64,000 bases of DNA, taken from NCBI GenBank assembly GCA_954871525.1, contig OX940871.1, positions 28,866,586 to 28,930,585 on the forward strand. The letters run 5' to 3'. A model generated the notes under the pieces. It was not told the origin of the DNA and searched no databases. It saw nothing but the letters and a program-made list of their open reading frames with translations. This document shows, in pieces, positions 42,201-54,012 of the stretch. The position numbers and the translations under genes were made by a program. This DNA is from Parietaria judaica. Taxonomy: Eukaryota; Streptophyta; Magnoliopsida; Rosales; Urticaceae. The stretch's first letter is position 1. Every line of letters starts with the position of its first letter.

Positions 42201-45200
42201 ATGGCATTTTTCGTCAACAATTTAATCCTTGCATATTTTTGCTTGAGAAATCTTGTTATATTCAAATTCCAATGTATAAGCCCTAAAATTATTATTTTTT
42301 CAATTGGTTCGACTTTTAGGTCGTAAACAATGTAAAATAAAGAAATGCTATAGGAAATGCTATAGAATTTCCTATGGAATTTAACGCCAACAATTTAATC
42401 CTTGCATATTTTTGCATGAGAACGCTTGTAATATTCAAATTCCAATGTATAAGCCCTAAAATCATTATTTTTTCAATTGGTTCAAAATTTAAGGTTGTAA
42501 AAAATGTAAAATAAAGAAATGCTATAGAAAATGCTACAGCATTTCCTATGGCATTTCTCGTCAACAATTTAATCCTTGCATATTTTTGCATGAGAACTCT
42601 TGTTATATTCAAATTCCAATGTATAAGCCCTAAAATCATTATTTTTTCAATTGGTTCGAAATTTAAGGTTGTAAAAAATGTAAAATAAAGAAATGCTATA
42701 GGAAATGCTATAGCATTTCCTATGGCATTTCTCGTCAACAACTTAATCCTTGCATATTTTTGCATGAGAACTCTTGTTATATTCAAATTCCAATGTATAA
42801 GCCCTAAAATCATTATTTTTTCAATTGGTTCAAAATTTAAGGTTGTAAAAAATGTAAAATAAAGAAATGCTATAGGAAATGCTATAGCATTTCCTATGGC
42901 ATTTCTCGTCAACAATTTAATCCTTGCATATTTTTGCATGAGAACTCTTGTTATATTCAAATTCAAATGTATAAGCCCTAAAATCATTATTTTTTCCATT
43001 GGTTCGAAATTTAATGTTGTAAAAAATGTAAAATAAAGAAATGCTATAGGAAATGCTATAACATTTCCTATGGCATTTCTCGTCAACAATTTAATCCTTG
43101 CATATTTTTGCGTGAGAACTCTTGTTATATTCAAATTCCAATGTATAATCCCTAAAATCATTATTTTTTCAATTGGTTCGAAATTTTAGGTCGTAAACAA
43201 TGTAAAATAAAGAAATGCTATAGGAAATGCGATAGCATTTCCTATGGCATTTCTCGTCAACAATTTAATCCTTGCATATTTTTGCGTGAGAACTCTTGTT
43301 ATATTAAAATTCCAATGTATAAGCCCTAAAATCATTATTTTTTCAATTGGTTCGAAATTTTAGGTCGTAAACAATGTAAAATAAAGAAATGCTATAGGAA
43401 ATGCTATAGCATTTCCTATGGCATTTCTCGTCAACAATTTAATCCTTGCATATTTTTGCATGAGAACTCTTGTTATATTCAAATTCCAATGTATAAGCCC
43501 TAAAATCATTATTTTTTCAATTGGTTCGAAATTTTAGGTCGTAAACAATGTAAAATAAAGAAATGCTATAGGAAATGCTATAGAATTTCGTATGGCATTT
43601 TTCATCAACAATTTAATCCTTGCATAATTTTGCTTGAGAACTCTTGTTATATTCAAATTCCAATGTATAAGCCCTAAAATCATTATTTTTTCAATTGGTT
43701 CGACTTTTAGGTCGTAAACAATGTAAAATAAAGAAATGCTATAGGAAATGCTATAGAATTTCCTATGGAATTTAACGTCAACAATTTAATCCTTGCATAT
43801 TTTTGCATGAAAACGCTTGTAATATTAAAATTCCAATGTATAAGCCCTAAAATCATTATTTTTTCAATTGGTTCGAAATTTAAGGTTGTAAAAAATGTAA
43901 AATAAAGAAATGCTATAGAAAATGCTATAGCATTTCCTATGGCATTTCTTGTCAACAATTTAATCCTTGCATATTTTTGCATGAGAACTCTTGTTATATT
44001 CAAATTCCAATGTATAAGCCCTAAAATCATTATTTTTTCAATTGGTTCGAAATTTAAGGCTGTAAAAAATGTAAAATAAAGAAATGATATAGAAAATGCT
44101 ATAGCATTTCCTATGGCATTTATCGTCAACAATTTAATCCTTGCATATTTTTTCATGAGAACTCTTGTTATATTCAAATTCCAATGTATAAGCCCTAAAA
44201 TCATTATTTTTTCAATTGGTTCGAAATTTAAGGTTGTAAAAAGTGTAAAATAAAGAAATGCTATAGAAAATGCTATAGCATTTCCTATGGCATTTCTCGT
44301 CAACAATTTAATCCTTGCGTATTTTTGCATGAGAACTCTTGTTCTATTCAAATTCCAATGTATAATCCCTAAAATCATTATTTTTTCAATTGGTTCGAAA
44401 TTTTAGGTCGTAAACAATGTAAAATAAAGAAATGCTATAGAATTTCGTATGGCATTTTTCGTCAACAATTTAATACTTGCATATTTTTGCTTGAGAACTC
44501 TTGTTATATTCATATTCCAATGTATAAGCCCTAAAATCATTATTTTTTCAATTGGTTCGACTTTTAGGTCGTAAACAATGTAAAATAAAGAAATGCTATA
44601 GGTAATGCTATAGAATTTCCTATGGAATTTAACGCCAACAATTTAATCCTTGCATATTTTTGCATGAGAACGCTTGTAATATTAAAATTCCAATGTATAA
44701 GCCCTAAAATCATTATTTTTTCAATTGGTTCCAAATTTAAGGTTGTAAAAAATGTAAAATAAAGAAATGCTATAGGAAATGCTATAGCATTTCCTATGGC
44801 ATTTCTCGTCAACAATTTAATCCTTGCATATTTTTGCATGAGAACTCTTGTTATATTCAAATTCCAATGTATAAGCCCTAAAATCATTATTTTTTCAATT
44901 GGTTCGAAATTTAAGGTTGTAAAAAATGTAAAATAAAGAAATGCTATAGGAAATGCTATAGCATTTCCTATGGCATTTCTCGTCAACAATTTAATCCTTG
45001 CATATTTTTGCATGAGAACTCTTGTTATATTTAAATTCCAATGTATAAGCCCTAAAAGCATTATTTTTTCAATTGGTTCGAAGTTTAATGTTGTAAAAAA
45101 TGTAAAATAAAGAAATGCTATAGGAAATGCTATAGCATTTCCTATGGCATTTCTCGTCAACAATTTAATCCTTGCATATTTTTGTGTGAAACTCTTGTTA

Positions 45201-45250
45201 TATTCAAATTCCAATGTATAAGCCCTAAGATCATTATTTTTTCAATTGGT
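36240..45250. repeat. HOR domain G: 3119-bp and 1740-bp repeats with class C monomers
   Basis: A marked cluster (GGAAAGGCTATAG, a class B then a class C monomer, then the CATATTTTTTGCATG insertion) occurs near 36.3-36.7, 39.4-39.8 and 41.1-41.55 kb. Spacings are 3119 bp (18 monomers minus 13 bp) and 1740 bp (10 monomers). They differ by 1379 bp, again 8 monomers less short indels. The extra block contains a 162-bp class monomer near 38372 and a 1-bp deletion near 38696. From about 42.1 to 45.2 kb class C variants continue near 42.37, 43.77 and 44.63 kb with irregular spacing. Confidence 0.8.
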
Positions 45251-48200
45251 TCGAAATTTTAGGTCGTAAACAATGTAAAATAAAGAAATGCTATAGCATT
45301 TCCTATGGCATATCTCGTCAACAATTTAATCCTTGCATATTTTTGCATGAGAACTCTTGTTATATTCAAATTCCAATGTATAAGCCCTAAAATCATTATT
45401 TTTTCAATTGGTTCGAAATTTAAGGTTGTAAAAAATGTAAAATAAAGAAATGCTATAGGAAATGCTATAGCATTTCGTATAGCATTTCTCGTCAACAATT
45501 TAATTCTTGCATATTTTTGCATGAGAACTCTTGTTATATTCAAATTCCAATGTATAAGCCCTAAAATCATTATTTTTTCAATTGGTTCGAAGTTTAATGT
45601 TGTAAAAAATGTAAAATAAAGAAATGCTATAGCATTTCCTATGGCATTTCTCGTCAACAATTTAATCCTTGCATATTTTTGCGTGAGAACTCTTGTTATA
45701 TTCAAATTCCAATGTATAAGCCCTAAAATCATTATTTTTTCAATTGGTTCGAAATTTTAGGTCGTAGACAATGTAAAATAAAGAAATGCTATAGCATTTC
45801 CTATGGCATTTCTCTTCAACAATTTAATCCTTGCATATTTTTGCATGAGAACTCTTGTTATATCCAAATTCCAATGTATAAGCCCTAAAATCATTATTTT
45901 TTTAATTGATTCGAAATTTAAGGTTGTAAAAAATGTCAAATAAAGAAATTCTATAGGAAATGCTATAGCATTTCCTATGACATTTCTCGTCAACAATTTA
46001 ATCCTTGCATATTTTTGCATGAGAACTCTTGTTATATTCAAATTCCAATGTATAAGCCCTAAATTCATTATTTTTTCAATTGGTTCGAAGTTTAATGTTG
46101 TAAAAAATGTAAAATAAAGAAATGCTATAGGAAATGCTATAGCATTTCCTATGGCATTTCTCGTCAACAATTTAATCCTTGCATATTTTTGCGTGAGAAC
46201 TCTTGTTATATTCAAATTCCAATGTATAAGCCCTAAAATCATTATTTTTTCAATTTGTTCGAAATTTTAGGTCGTAAACAATGTAAAATAAAGAAATGCT
46301 ATAGCATTTCCTATGGCATTTCTCGTCAACAATTTAATCCTTGCATATTTTTGCATGAGAACTCTTGTTATATTCAAATTCCAATGTATAAGCCCTAAAA
46401 TCATTATTTTTTTAATTGGTTCGAAATTTAAGGTTGTAAAAAATGTAAAATAAAGAAATGCTATAGGAAATGCTATAGCATTTCCTATGGCATTTCTCTT
46501 CAACAATTTAATCCTTGCATATTTTTGCATGAGAACTCTTGTTATATCCAAATTCCAATGTATAATCCCTAAAATCATTATTTTTTTAATTGATTCGAAA
46601 TTTAAGGTTGTAAAAAATGTCAAATAAAGAAATTCTATAGGAAATGCTATAGCATTTCCTATGACATTTCTCGTCAACAATTTAATCCTTGCATATTTTT
46701 GCATGAGAACTCTTGTTATATTCAAATTCCAATGTATAAGCCCTAAATTCATTATTTTTTCAATTGGTTCGTAGTTTAATGTTGTAAAAAATGTAAAATA
46801 AAGAAATGCTATAGGATATGCTATAGCATTTCCTATGGCATTTCTCGTCAACAATTTAATCCTTGCATATTTTTGCGTGAGAACTCTTGTTATATTCAAA
46901 TTCCAATGTATAAGCCCTAAAATCATTATTTTTTCAATTGGTTCGAAATTTTAGGTCGTAAACAATGTAAAATAAAGAAATGCTATAGCATTTCCTATGG
47001 CATTTCTCGTCAACAATTTAATCCTTGCATATTTTTGCATGAGAACTCTTGTTATATTCAAATTCCAATGTATAAGCCCTAAAATCATTATTTTTTTAAT
47101 TGGTTCGAAATTTAAGGTTGTAAAAAATGTAAAATAAAGAAATGCTATAGGAAATGCTATAGCATTTCCTATGGCATTTCTCTTCAACAATTTAATCCTT
47201 GCATATTTTTGCATGAGAACTCTTGTTATATCCAAATTCCAATGTATAAGCCCTAAAATCATTATTTTTTTAATTGATTCGAAATTTAAGGTTGTAAAAA
47301 ATGTCAAATAAAGAAATTCTATAGGAAATGCTATAGCATTTCCTATGACATTTCTCGTCAACAATTTAATCCTTGCATATTTTTGCATGAGAACTCTTGT
47401 TATATTCAAATTCCAATGTATAAGCCCTAAATTCATTATTTTTTCAATTGGTTCGAAGTTTAATGTTGTAAAAAATGTAAAATAAAGAAATGCTATAGGA
47501 AATGCTATAGCATTTCCTATGGCATTTCTCGTCAACAATTTAATCCTTGCATATTTTTGCGTGAGAACTCTTGTTATATTCAAATTCCAATGTATAAGCC
47601 CTAAAATCATTATTTTTTCAATTGGTTCGAAATTTTAGGTCGTAAACAATGTAAAATAAAGAAATGCTATAGCATTTCCTATGGCATTTCTCGTCAACAA
47701 TTTAATCCTTGCATATTTTTGCATGAGAACTCTTGTTATATTCAAATTCCAATGTATAAGCCCTAAAATCATTATTTTTTCAATTGGTTCGAAATTTAAG
47801 GTTGTAAAAAATGTAAAATAAAGAAATGCTATAGGAAATGCTATAGCATTTCCTATGGCATTTCTTGTCAACAATTTAATCCTTACATATTTTTGCATGA
47901 GAACTCTTGTTATATTCAAATTCCAATGTATAAGCCCTAAAATCATTATTTTTTCAATTGGTTCGAAATTTGAGGTTGTAAAAAATGTAAAATAAAGAAA
48001 AAATGCTATAGGAAATGCTATAGCATTTCCTATGGCATTTCTCGTCAACAATTTAATCCTTGCATATTTTTGCATGAGAACTCTTGTTATATTCAAATTC
48101 CAATGTATAAGCCCTAAAATCATTATTTTTTCAATTGGTTCGAAGTTTAATGTTGTAAAAAATGTAAAATAAAGAAATGCTATAGGAAATGCTATAGCAT

Positions 48201-49449
48201 TTCCTATGACATTTCTCGTCAACAATTTAATCCTTGCATATTTTTGTGTGAGAACTCTTGTTATATTCAAATTCCAATGTATAAGCCCTAAGATCATTAT
48301 TTTTTCAATTGGTTCGAAATTTTAGGTCGTAAACAATGTAAAATAAAGAAATGCTATAGCATTTCCTATGGCATTTCTCGTCAACAATTTAATCCTTGCA
48401 TATTTTTACATGAGAACTCTTGTTATATTCAAATTCCAATGTATAAGCCCTAAAATCATTATTTTTTCAATTGGTTCGAAATTTAAGGTTGTAAAAAATG
48501 TAAAATAAAGAAATGCTATAGGAAATGCTATAGCATTTCCTATGGCATTTCTTGTCAACAATTTAATCCTTGCATATTTTTGCATGAGAACTCTTGTTAT
48601 ATTCAAATTCCAATGTATAAGCCCTAAAATCATTATTTTTTCAATTGGTTCGAAATTTAAGGTTGTAAAAAATGTAAAATAAAGAAATGCTATAGGAAAT
48701 GCTATAGCATTTCCTATGGCATTTCTCGTCAACAATTTAATCCTTGCATATTTTTGCATGAGAACTCTTGTTATATTCAAATTCCAATGTATAAGCCCTA
48801 AAATCTTTATTTTTTCAATTGGTTCGAAGTTTAATGTTGTAAAAAATGTAAAATAAAGAAATGCTATAGGAAATGCTATAGCATTTCCTATGGCATTTCT
48901 CGTCAACAATTTAATCCTTGCATATTTTTGTGTGAGAACTCTTGTTATATTCAAATTCCAATGTATAAGCCCTAAGATCATTATTTTTTCAATTGGTTCG
49001 AAATTTTAGGTCGTAAACAATGTAAAATAAAGAAATGCTATAGCATTTCCTATTGCATTTCTCGTCAACAATTTAATACTTGCATATTTTTGCATGAGAA
49101 CTCTTGTTATATTCAAATTCCAATGTATAAGCCCTAAAATCATTATTTTTTCAATTGGTTCGAAATTTAAGGTTGTAAAAAATGTAAAATAAAGAAATGC
49201 TATAGGAAATGCTATAGCATTTCGTATAGCATTTCTCGTCAACAATTTAATTCTTGCATATTTTTGCATGAGAACTCTTGTTATATTCAAATTCCAATGT
49301 ATAAGCCCTAAAATCATTATTTTTTCAATTGGTTCGAAGTTTAATGTTGTAAAAAATGTAAAATACAGAAATGCTATAGGAAATGCTATAGCATTTCCTA
49401 TGGCATTTCTCGTCAAAAATTTAATCCTTGCATATTTTTGCGTGAGAAC

Positions 49450-49611
49450 TCTTGTTATATTCAAATTCCAATGTATAAGCCCTAAAATCATTATTTTTTC
49501 AATTGGTTCGAAATTTTAGGTCGTAAACAATGTAAAATAAAGAAATGCTATAGCATTTCCTATGGCATTTCTCGTCAACAATTTAATCCTTGCATATTTT
49601 TGCATGAGAAC
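49450..49611. repeat. Example of the 162-bp short monomer
   Basis: The landmark TCTTGTTATATTC starts at 49450 and next at 49612, 162 bp apart. Compared with its neighbours this unit has one copy instead of two of the 12-bp word GAAATGCTATAG ahead of CATTTCC. The same short form is seen in most class B monomers of domain H and just after the retrotransposon near 63654. Confidence 0.9.
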
Positions 49612-49702
49612 TCTTGTTATATTCAAATTCCAATGTATAAGCCCTAAAATCATTATTTTTTTAATTGGTTTAAAATTTAAGGTTGTAAAAAATGTAAAAT
49701 AA

Positions 49703-49746
49703 AGAAATGCTATAGGAAATGCTATAGCATTTCCTATAGCATTTCT
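49703..49746. repeat. 44-bp perfect palindrome in a satellite monomer
   Basis: The sequence reads the same on both strands for 44 bases, centred on TATA at 49723-49726. It arises where a monomer has GGAAATG (not GAAAATG) before the core and CCTATAGCATTTCT (not CCTATGGCATTTCT) after it. Most monomers keep only a 16-26 bp palindrome. The equivalent palindrome in a related monomer is the insertion site of the retrotransposon at 53476/63317. Confidence 0.93.
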
Positions 49747-52700
49747 CGTCAACAATTTAATTCTTGCATATTTTTGCATGAGAACTCTTGTTATATTCAA
49801 ATTCCAATGTATAAGCCCTAAAATCATTATTTTTTCAATTGGTTCGAAATTTAATGTTGTAAAAAATTTAAAATAAAGAAATGCTATAGGAAATGCTATA
49901 ACATTTCCTATGGCATTTCTCGTCAACAATTTAATCCTTGCATATTTTTGCGTGAGAACTCTTGTTATATTCAAATTCCAATGTATAAGCTCTAAAATCA
50001 TTATTTTTTCAATTGGTTCGAAATTTTAGGTCGTAAACAATGTAAAATAAAGAAATGCTATAGCATTTCCTATGGCATTTCTCGTCAACAATTTAATCCT
50101 TGCATATTTTTGCATGAGAACTCTTGTTATATTCAAATTCCAATGTATAAGCCCTAAAATCATTATTTTTTTAATTGGTTCGAAATTTAAGGTTGTAAAA
50201 AATGTAAAATAAAGAAATGCTATAGGAAATGCTATAGCATTTCCTATGGCATTTCTCTTCAACAATTTAATCCTTGCATATTTTTGCATGAGAACTCTTG
50301 TTATATCCAAATTCCAATGTATAAGCCCTAAAATCATTATTTTTTTAATTGATTCGAAATTTAAGGTTGTAAAAAATGTCAAATAAAGAAATTCTATAGG
50401 AAATGCTATAGCATTTCCTATGACATTTCTCGTCAACAATTTAATCCTTGCATATTTTTGCATGAGAACTCTTGTTATATTCAAATTCCAATGTATAAGC
50501 CCTAAATTCATTATTTTTTCAATTGGTTCGAAGTTTAATGTTGTAAAAAATGTAAAATAAAGAAATGCTATAGGAAATGCTATAGCATTTCCTATGGCAT
50601 TTCTCGTCAACAATTTAATCCTTGCATATTTTTGCGTGAGAACTCTTGTTATATTCAAATTCCAATGTATAAGCCCTAAAATCATTATTTTTTCAATTTG
50701 TTCGAAATTTTAGGTCGTAAACAATGTAAAATAAAGAAATGCTATAGCATTTCCTATGGCATTTCTCGTCAACAATTTAATCCTTGCATATTTTTGCATG
50801 AGAACTCTTGTTATATTCAAATTCCAATGTATAAGCCCTAAAATCATTATTTTTTTAATTGGTTCGAAATTTAAGGTTGTAAAAAATGTAAAATAAAGAA
50901 ATGCTATAGGAAATGCTATAGCATTTCCTATGGCATTTCTCTTCAACAATTTAATCCTTGCATATTTTTGCATGAGAACTCTTGTTATATCCAATTTCCA
51001 ATGTATAAGCCCTAAAATCATTATTTTTTTAATTGATTCGAAATTTAAGGTTGTAAAAAATGTCAAATAAAGAAATTCTATAGGAAATGCTATAGCATTT
51101 CCTATGACATTTCTCGTCAACAATTTAATCCTTGCATATTTTTGCATGAGAACTCTTGTTATATTCAAATTCCAATGTATAAGCCCTAAATTCATTATTT
51201 TTTCAATTGGTTTGAAGTTTATTGTTGTAAAAAATGTAAAATAAAGAAATGCTATAGGAAATGCTATAGCATTTCCTATGGCATTTCTCGTCAACAATTT
51301 AATCCTTGCATATTTTTGCGTGAGAACTCTTGTTATATTCAAATTCCAATGTATAAGCCCTAAAATCATTATTTTTTCAATTGGTTCGAAATTTTAGGTC
51401 GTAAACAATGTAAAATAAAGAAATGCTATAGCATTTCCTATGGCATTTCTCGTCAACAATTTAATCCTTGCATATTTTTGCATGAGAACTCTTGTTATAT
51501 TCAAATTCCAATGTATAAGCCCTAAAATCATTATTTTTTCAATTGGTTCGAAATTTTAGGTCGTAAACAATGTAAAATAAAGAAATGCTATAGGAAATGC
51601 TATAGCATTTCCTATGACATTTCTCGTCAACAATTTAATCCTTGCATATTTTTGCATGAGAACTCTTGTTATATTCAAATTCCAATGTATAAGCCCTAAA
51701 TTCATTATTTTTTTAATTGATTCGAAATTTAAGGTTGTAAAAAATGTCAAATAAAGAAATTCTATAGGAAATGCTATAGCATTTCCTATGACATTTCTCG
51801 TCAACAATTTAATCCTTGCATATTTTTGCATGAGAACTCTTGTTATATTCAAATTCCAATGTATAAGCCCTAAATTCATTATTTTTTCAATTGGTTCGAA
51901 GTTTAATGTTGTAAAAAATGTAAAATAAAGAAATGCTATAGGAAATGCTATAGCATTTCCTATGGCATTTCTCGTCAACAATTTAATCCTTGCATATTTT
52001 TGCGTGAGAACTCTTGTTATATTCAAATTCCAATGTATAAGCCCTAAAATCATTATTTTTTCAATTGGTTCGAAATTTTAGGTCGTAAACAATGTAAAAT
52101 AAAGAAATGCTATAGCATTTCCTATGGCATTTCTCGTCAACAATTTAATCCTTGCATATTTTTGCATGAGAACTCTTGTTATATTCAAATTCCAATGTAT
52201 AAGCCCTAAAATCATTATTTATTCAATTGGTTCGAAATTTTAGGTCGTAAACAATGTAAAATAAAGAAATGCTATAGGAAATGCTATAGAATTTCGTATG
52301 GCATTTTTCGTCAACAATTTAATCCTTGCATATTTTTGCTTGAGAACTCTTGTTCTATTCAAATTCCAATGTATAAGCCCTAAAATCATTATTTTTTCAA
52401 TTGGTTCGAAGTTTAATGTTGTAAAAAATGTAAAATAAAGAAATGCTATAGGAAATGCTATAGCATTTCCTATGGCATTTCTCGTCAACAATTTAATCCT
52501 TGTATATTTTTGTGTGAGAACTCTTGTTATATTCAAATTCCAATGTATAAGCCCTAAGATCATTATTTTTTCAATTGGTTCGAAATTTTAGGTCGTAAAC
52601 AATGTAAAATAAAGAATTGCTATAGCATTTCCTATGGCATTTCTCGTCAACAATTTAATCCTTGCATATTTTTGCATGAGAACTCTTGTTATATTCAAAT

Positions 52701-53471
52701 TCCAATGTATAAGCCCTAAAATCATTATTTTTTCAATTGGTTCGAAATTTAAGGTTGTAAAAAATGTAAAATAAAGAAATGCTATAGGAAATGCTATAGC
52801 ATTTCGTATAGCATTTCTCGTCAACAATTTAATTCTTGCATATTTTTGCATGAGAACTCTTGTTATATTCAAATTCCAATGTATAAGCCCTAAAATCATT
52901 ATTTTTTCAATTGGTTCGAAGTTTAATGTTGTAAAAAATGTAAAATAAAGAAATGCTATAGGAAATGCTATAGCATTTCCTATGGCATTTCTCGTCAACA
53001 ATTTAATCCTTGCATATTTTTGCATGAGAACTCTTGTTATATTCCATTCCAATGTATAAGCCCTAAAATCATTATTTTTTCAATTGGTTCGAAATTTAAG
53101 GTTGTAAAAAATGTCAAATAAAGAAATGCTATAAGAAATGCTATAGCATTTCGTATAGCATTTCTCGTTAACAATTTAATCCTTGCATATTTTTGCATGA
53201 GAACTCTTGTTATATTCAAATTCCAATGTATAAGCCCTAAAATCATTATTTTTTCAATTGGTTCGAAATTTTAGGTCGTAAACAATGTAAAATAAAGAAA
53301 TGCTATAGCATTTCCTATGGCATTTCTCGTCAACAATTTAATCCTTGCATATTTTTGCATGAGAACTCTTGTTATATTCAAATTCCAATGTATAAGCCCT
53401 AAAATCATTATTTTTTTAATTGGTTTAAAATTTAAGGTTGTAAAAAATGTAAAATAAAGAAATGCTATAGG

Positions 53472-53476
53472 AAATG
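53472..53476. repeat. Target-site duplication, left copy (AAATG)
   Basis: The five bases before the 5' LTR are AAATG and match the five after the 3' LTR. Removing the element plus one copy restores an ordinary satellite monomer, so this is a genuine integration footprint. Confidence 0.95.
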
Positions 53477-54000
53477 TGTTGGGATTTATGCCCACAAAGA
53501 AGACATGAAGGACCTTTTAGCAAATAATTAAGTTTATTAATAAAGTACTCGATGTAATAATACGATTATGTTCTTTTGCTGAGAATTAAATAAAGATTAA
53601 GTATTCATTCTTATTTATTTAAGTTTGTGTTTATGCATATATGTCTACGCCCTGATACTATCATCAACGAAAGAAGAGTTAAGTACAGACTTAACAAGAG
53701 ACCTCTTCTTGATAAGTTTAAAATAAACAGTTCGCAATCTTAGGATCGATAGGGCAATCGTATCCGATTATTGATTGTTCGAATAAACTACTGATATCGG
53801 ATCTTGTGATATTGAGAGTTGTGACTCTGGAGTTTATTCTTGATGTCTTAATGAAGACATTGAACTAGACCTGTGACACTTTGAAGTTCGAGGTAAAACC
53901 GTTTCATTACTCGAAGCTTCAAAATCACAAACGAGGGGTATTTTCGTAATTACCTAAATCCTGAAGTGGGTACATAATTTCTTGTGACACTTTGTGACAC

Positions 54001-54012
54001 TTGACTAGTCAA
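54001..54012. promoter_or_regulatory. Palindromic double W-box in U3 of the 5' LTR
   Basis: TTGACTAGTCAA is a perfect 12-bp palindrome made of two inverted TTGACT words. TTGAC[C/T] is the core W-box bound by plant WRKY factors, which act in defence and wounding responses. It lies just after two TGTGACAC words (53983 and 53993). Function is inferred from the motif only. Confidence 0.5.

Larger units (their letters stand above)
1..53476. repeat. Tandem satellite array, 174-bp monomer (left of the retrotransposon)
   Basis: Head-to-tail copies of one AT-rich monomer fill this stretch with no other sequence between them. The period is read directly: the landmark TCTTGTTATATTC starts at 1, 175, 349 and so on. 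In + orientation the monomer carries this landmark, then ATGTATAAGCCCTAAAATC, an A/T-tract zone around TTCGAA, a palindromic core AAATGCTATAGCATTT, then CTCGTCAACAATTTAATCC and the TGCATATTTTTGCATGAG segment. Monomers differ by scattered point changes and rare 1-3 bp or 12 bp indels, and particular variants recur at fixed spacings, which defines higher-order repeats. The monomer length is in the range common for plant centromeric and subtelomeric satellites, but I do not recognise the family. No gene is supported here. Confidence 0.98.
45250..53476. repeat. HOR domain H: 4-mer (684 bp) with a 162-bp short monomer
   Basis: Class B monomers recur near 45259, 45757, 46267, 46951, 47635, 48319, 49006, 49516, 50026, 50710 and 51394, with the dominant spacing 684 bp, which is 4 x 174 minus 12. 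The missing 12 bp lie in one monomer per unit, just before the palindromic core. A block at 46.27-48.3 kb recurs 3759 bp later at 50.03-52.05 kb with shared variants TATATCCAAATTCC, CTCTTCAACAA and CCTAAATTCATT. Minor variants include a 3-bp insertion near 47999 and a 1-bp deletion near 53044. The retrotransposon interrupts this domain. Confidence 0.87.

Noticed and set aside
2384..49519. Plus-strand open frames of 83-104 codons beginning MAFLVNNL or MRTLV
   Set aside because: Same satellite read in another frame; present only where two or so monomers lack a stop. They repeat with the HOR period and show no coding signature.
1..53476. CRISPR-like array of repeats
   Set aside because: The repeats are directly adjacent 174-bp units without unique spacers, and the window is eukaryotic.
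1..53476. CENP-B-box-like motif or proof of centromere identity
   Set aside because: I saw no match to the 17-bp CENP-B box; TTCGAA alone is not enough. Centromeric function cannot be read from sequence.
1630..53495. Dozens of minus-strand open frames of 58-residue repeats (for example 7545-10304, 25020-26831, 26856-28223)
   Set aside because: They are the stop-free frame of a 174-bp satellite. They end at class B stops or indels that follow HOR structure rather than gene structure, and amino-acid changes appear unconstrained. No promoter or intron signals accompany them.
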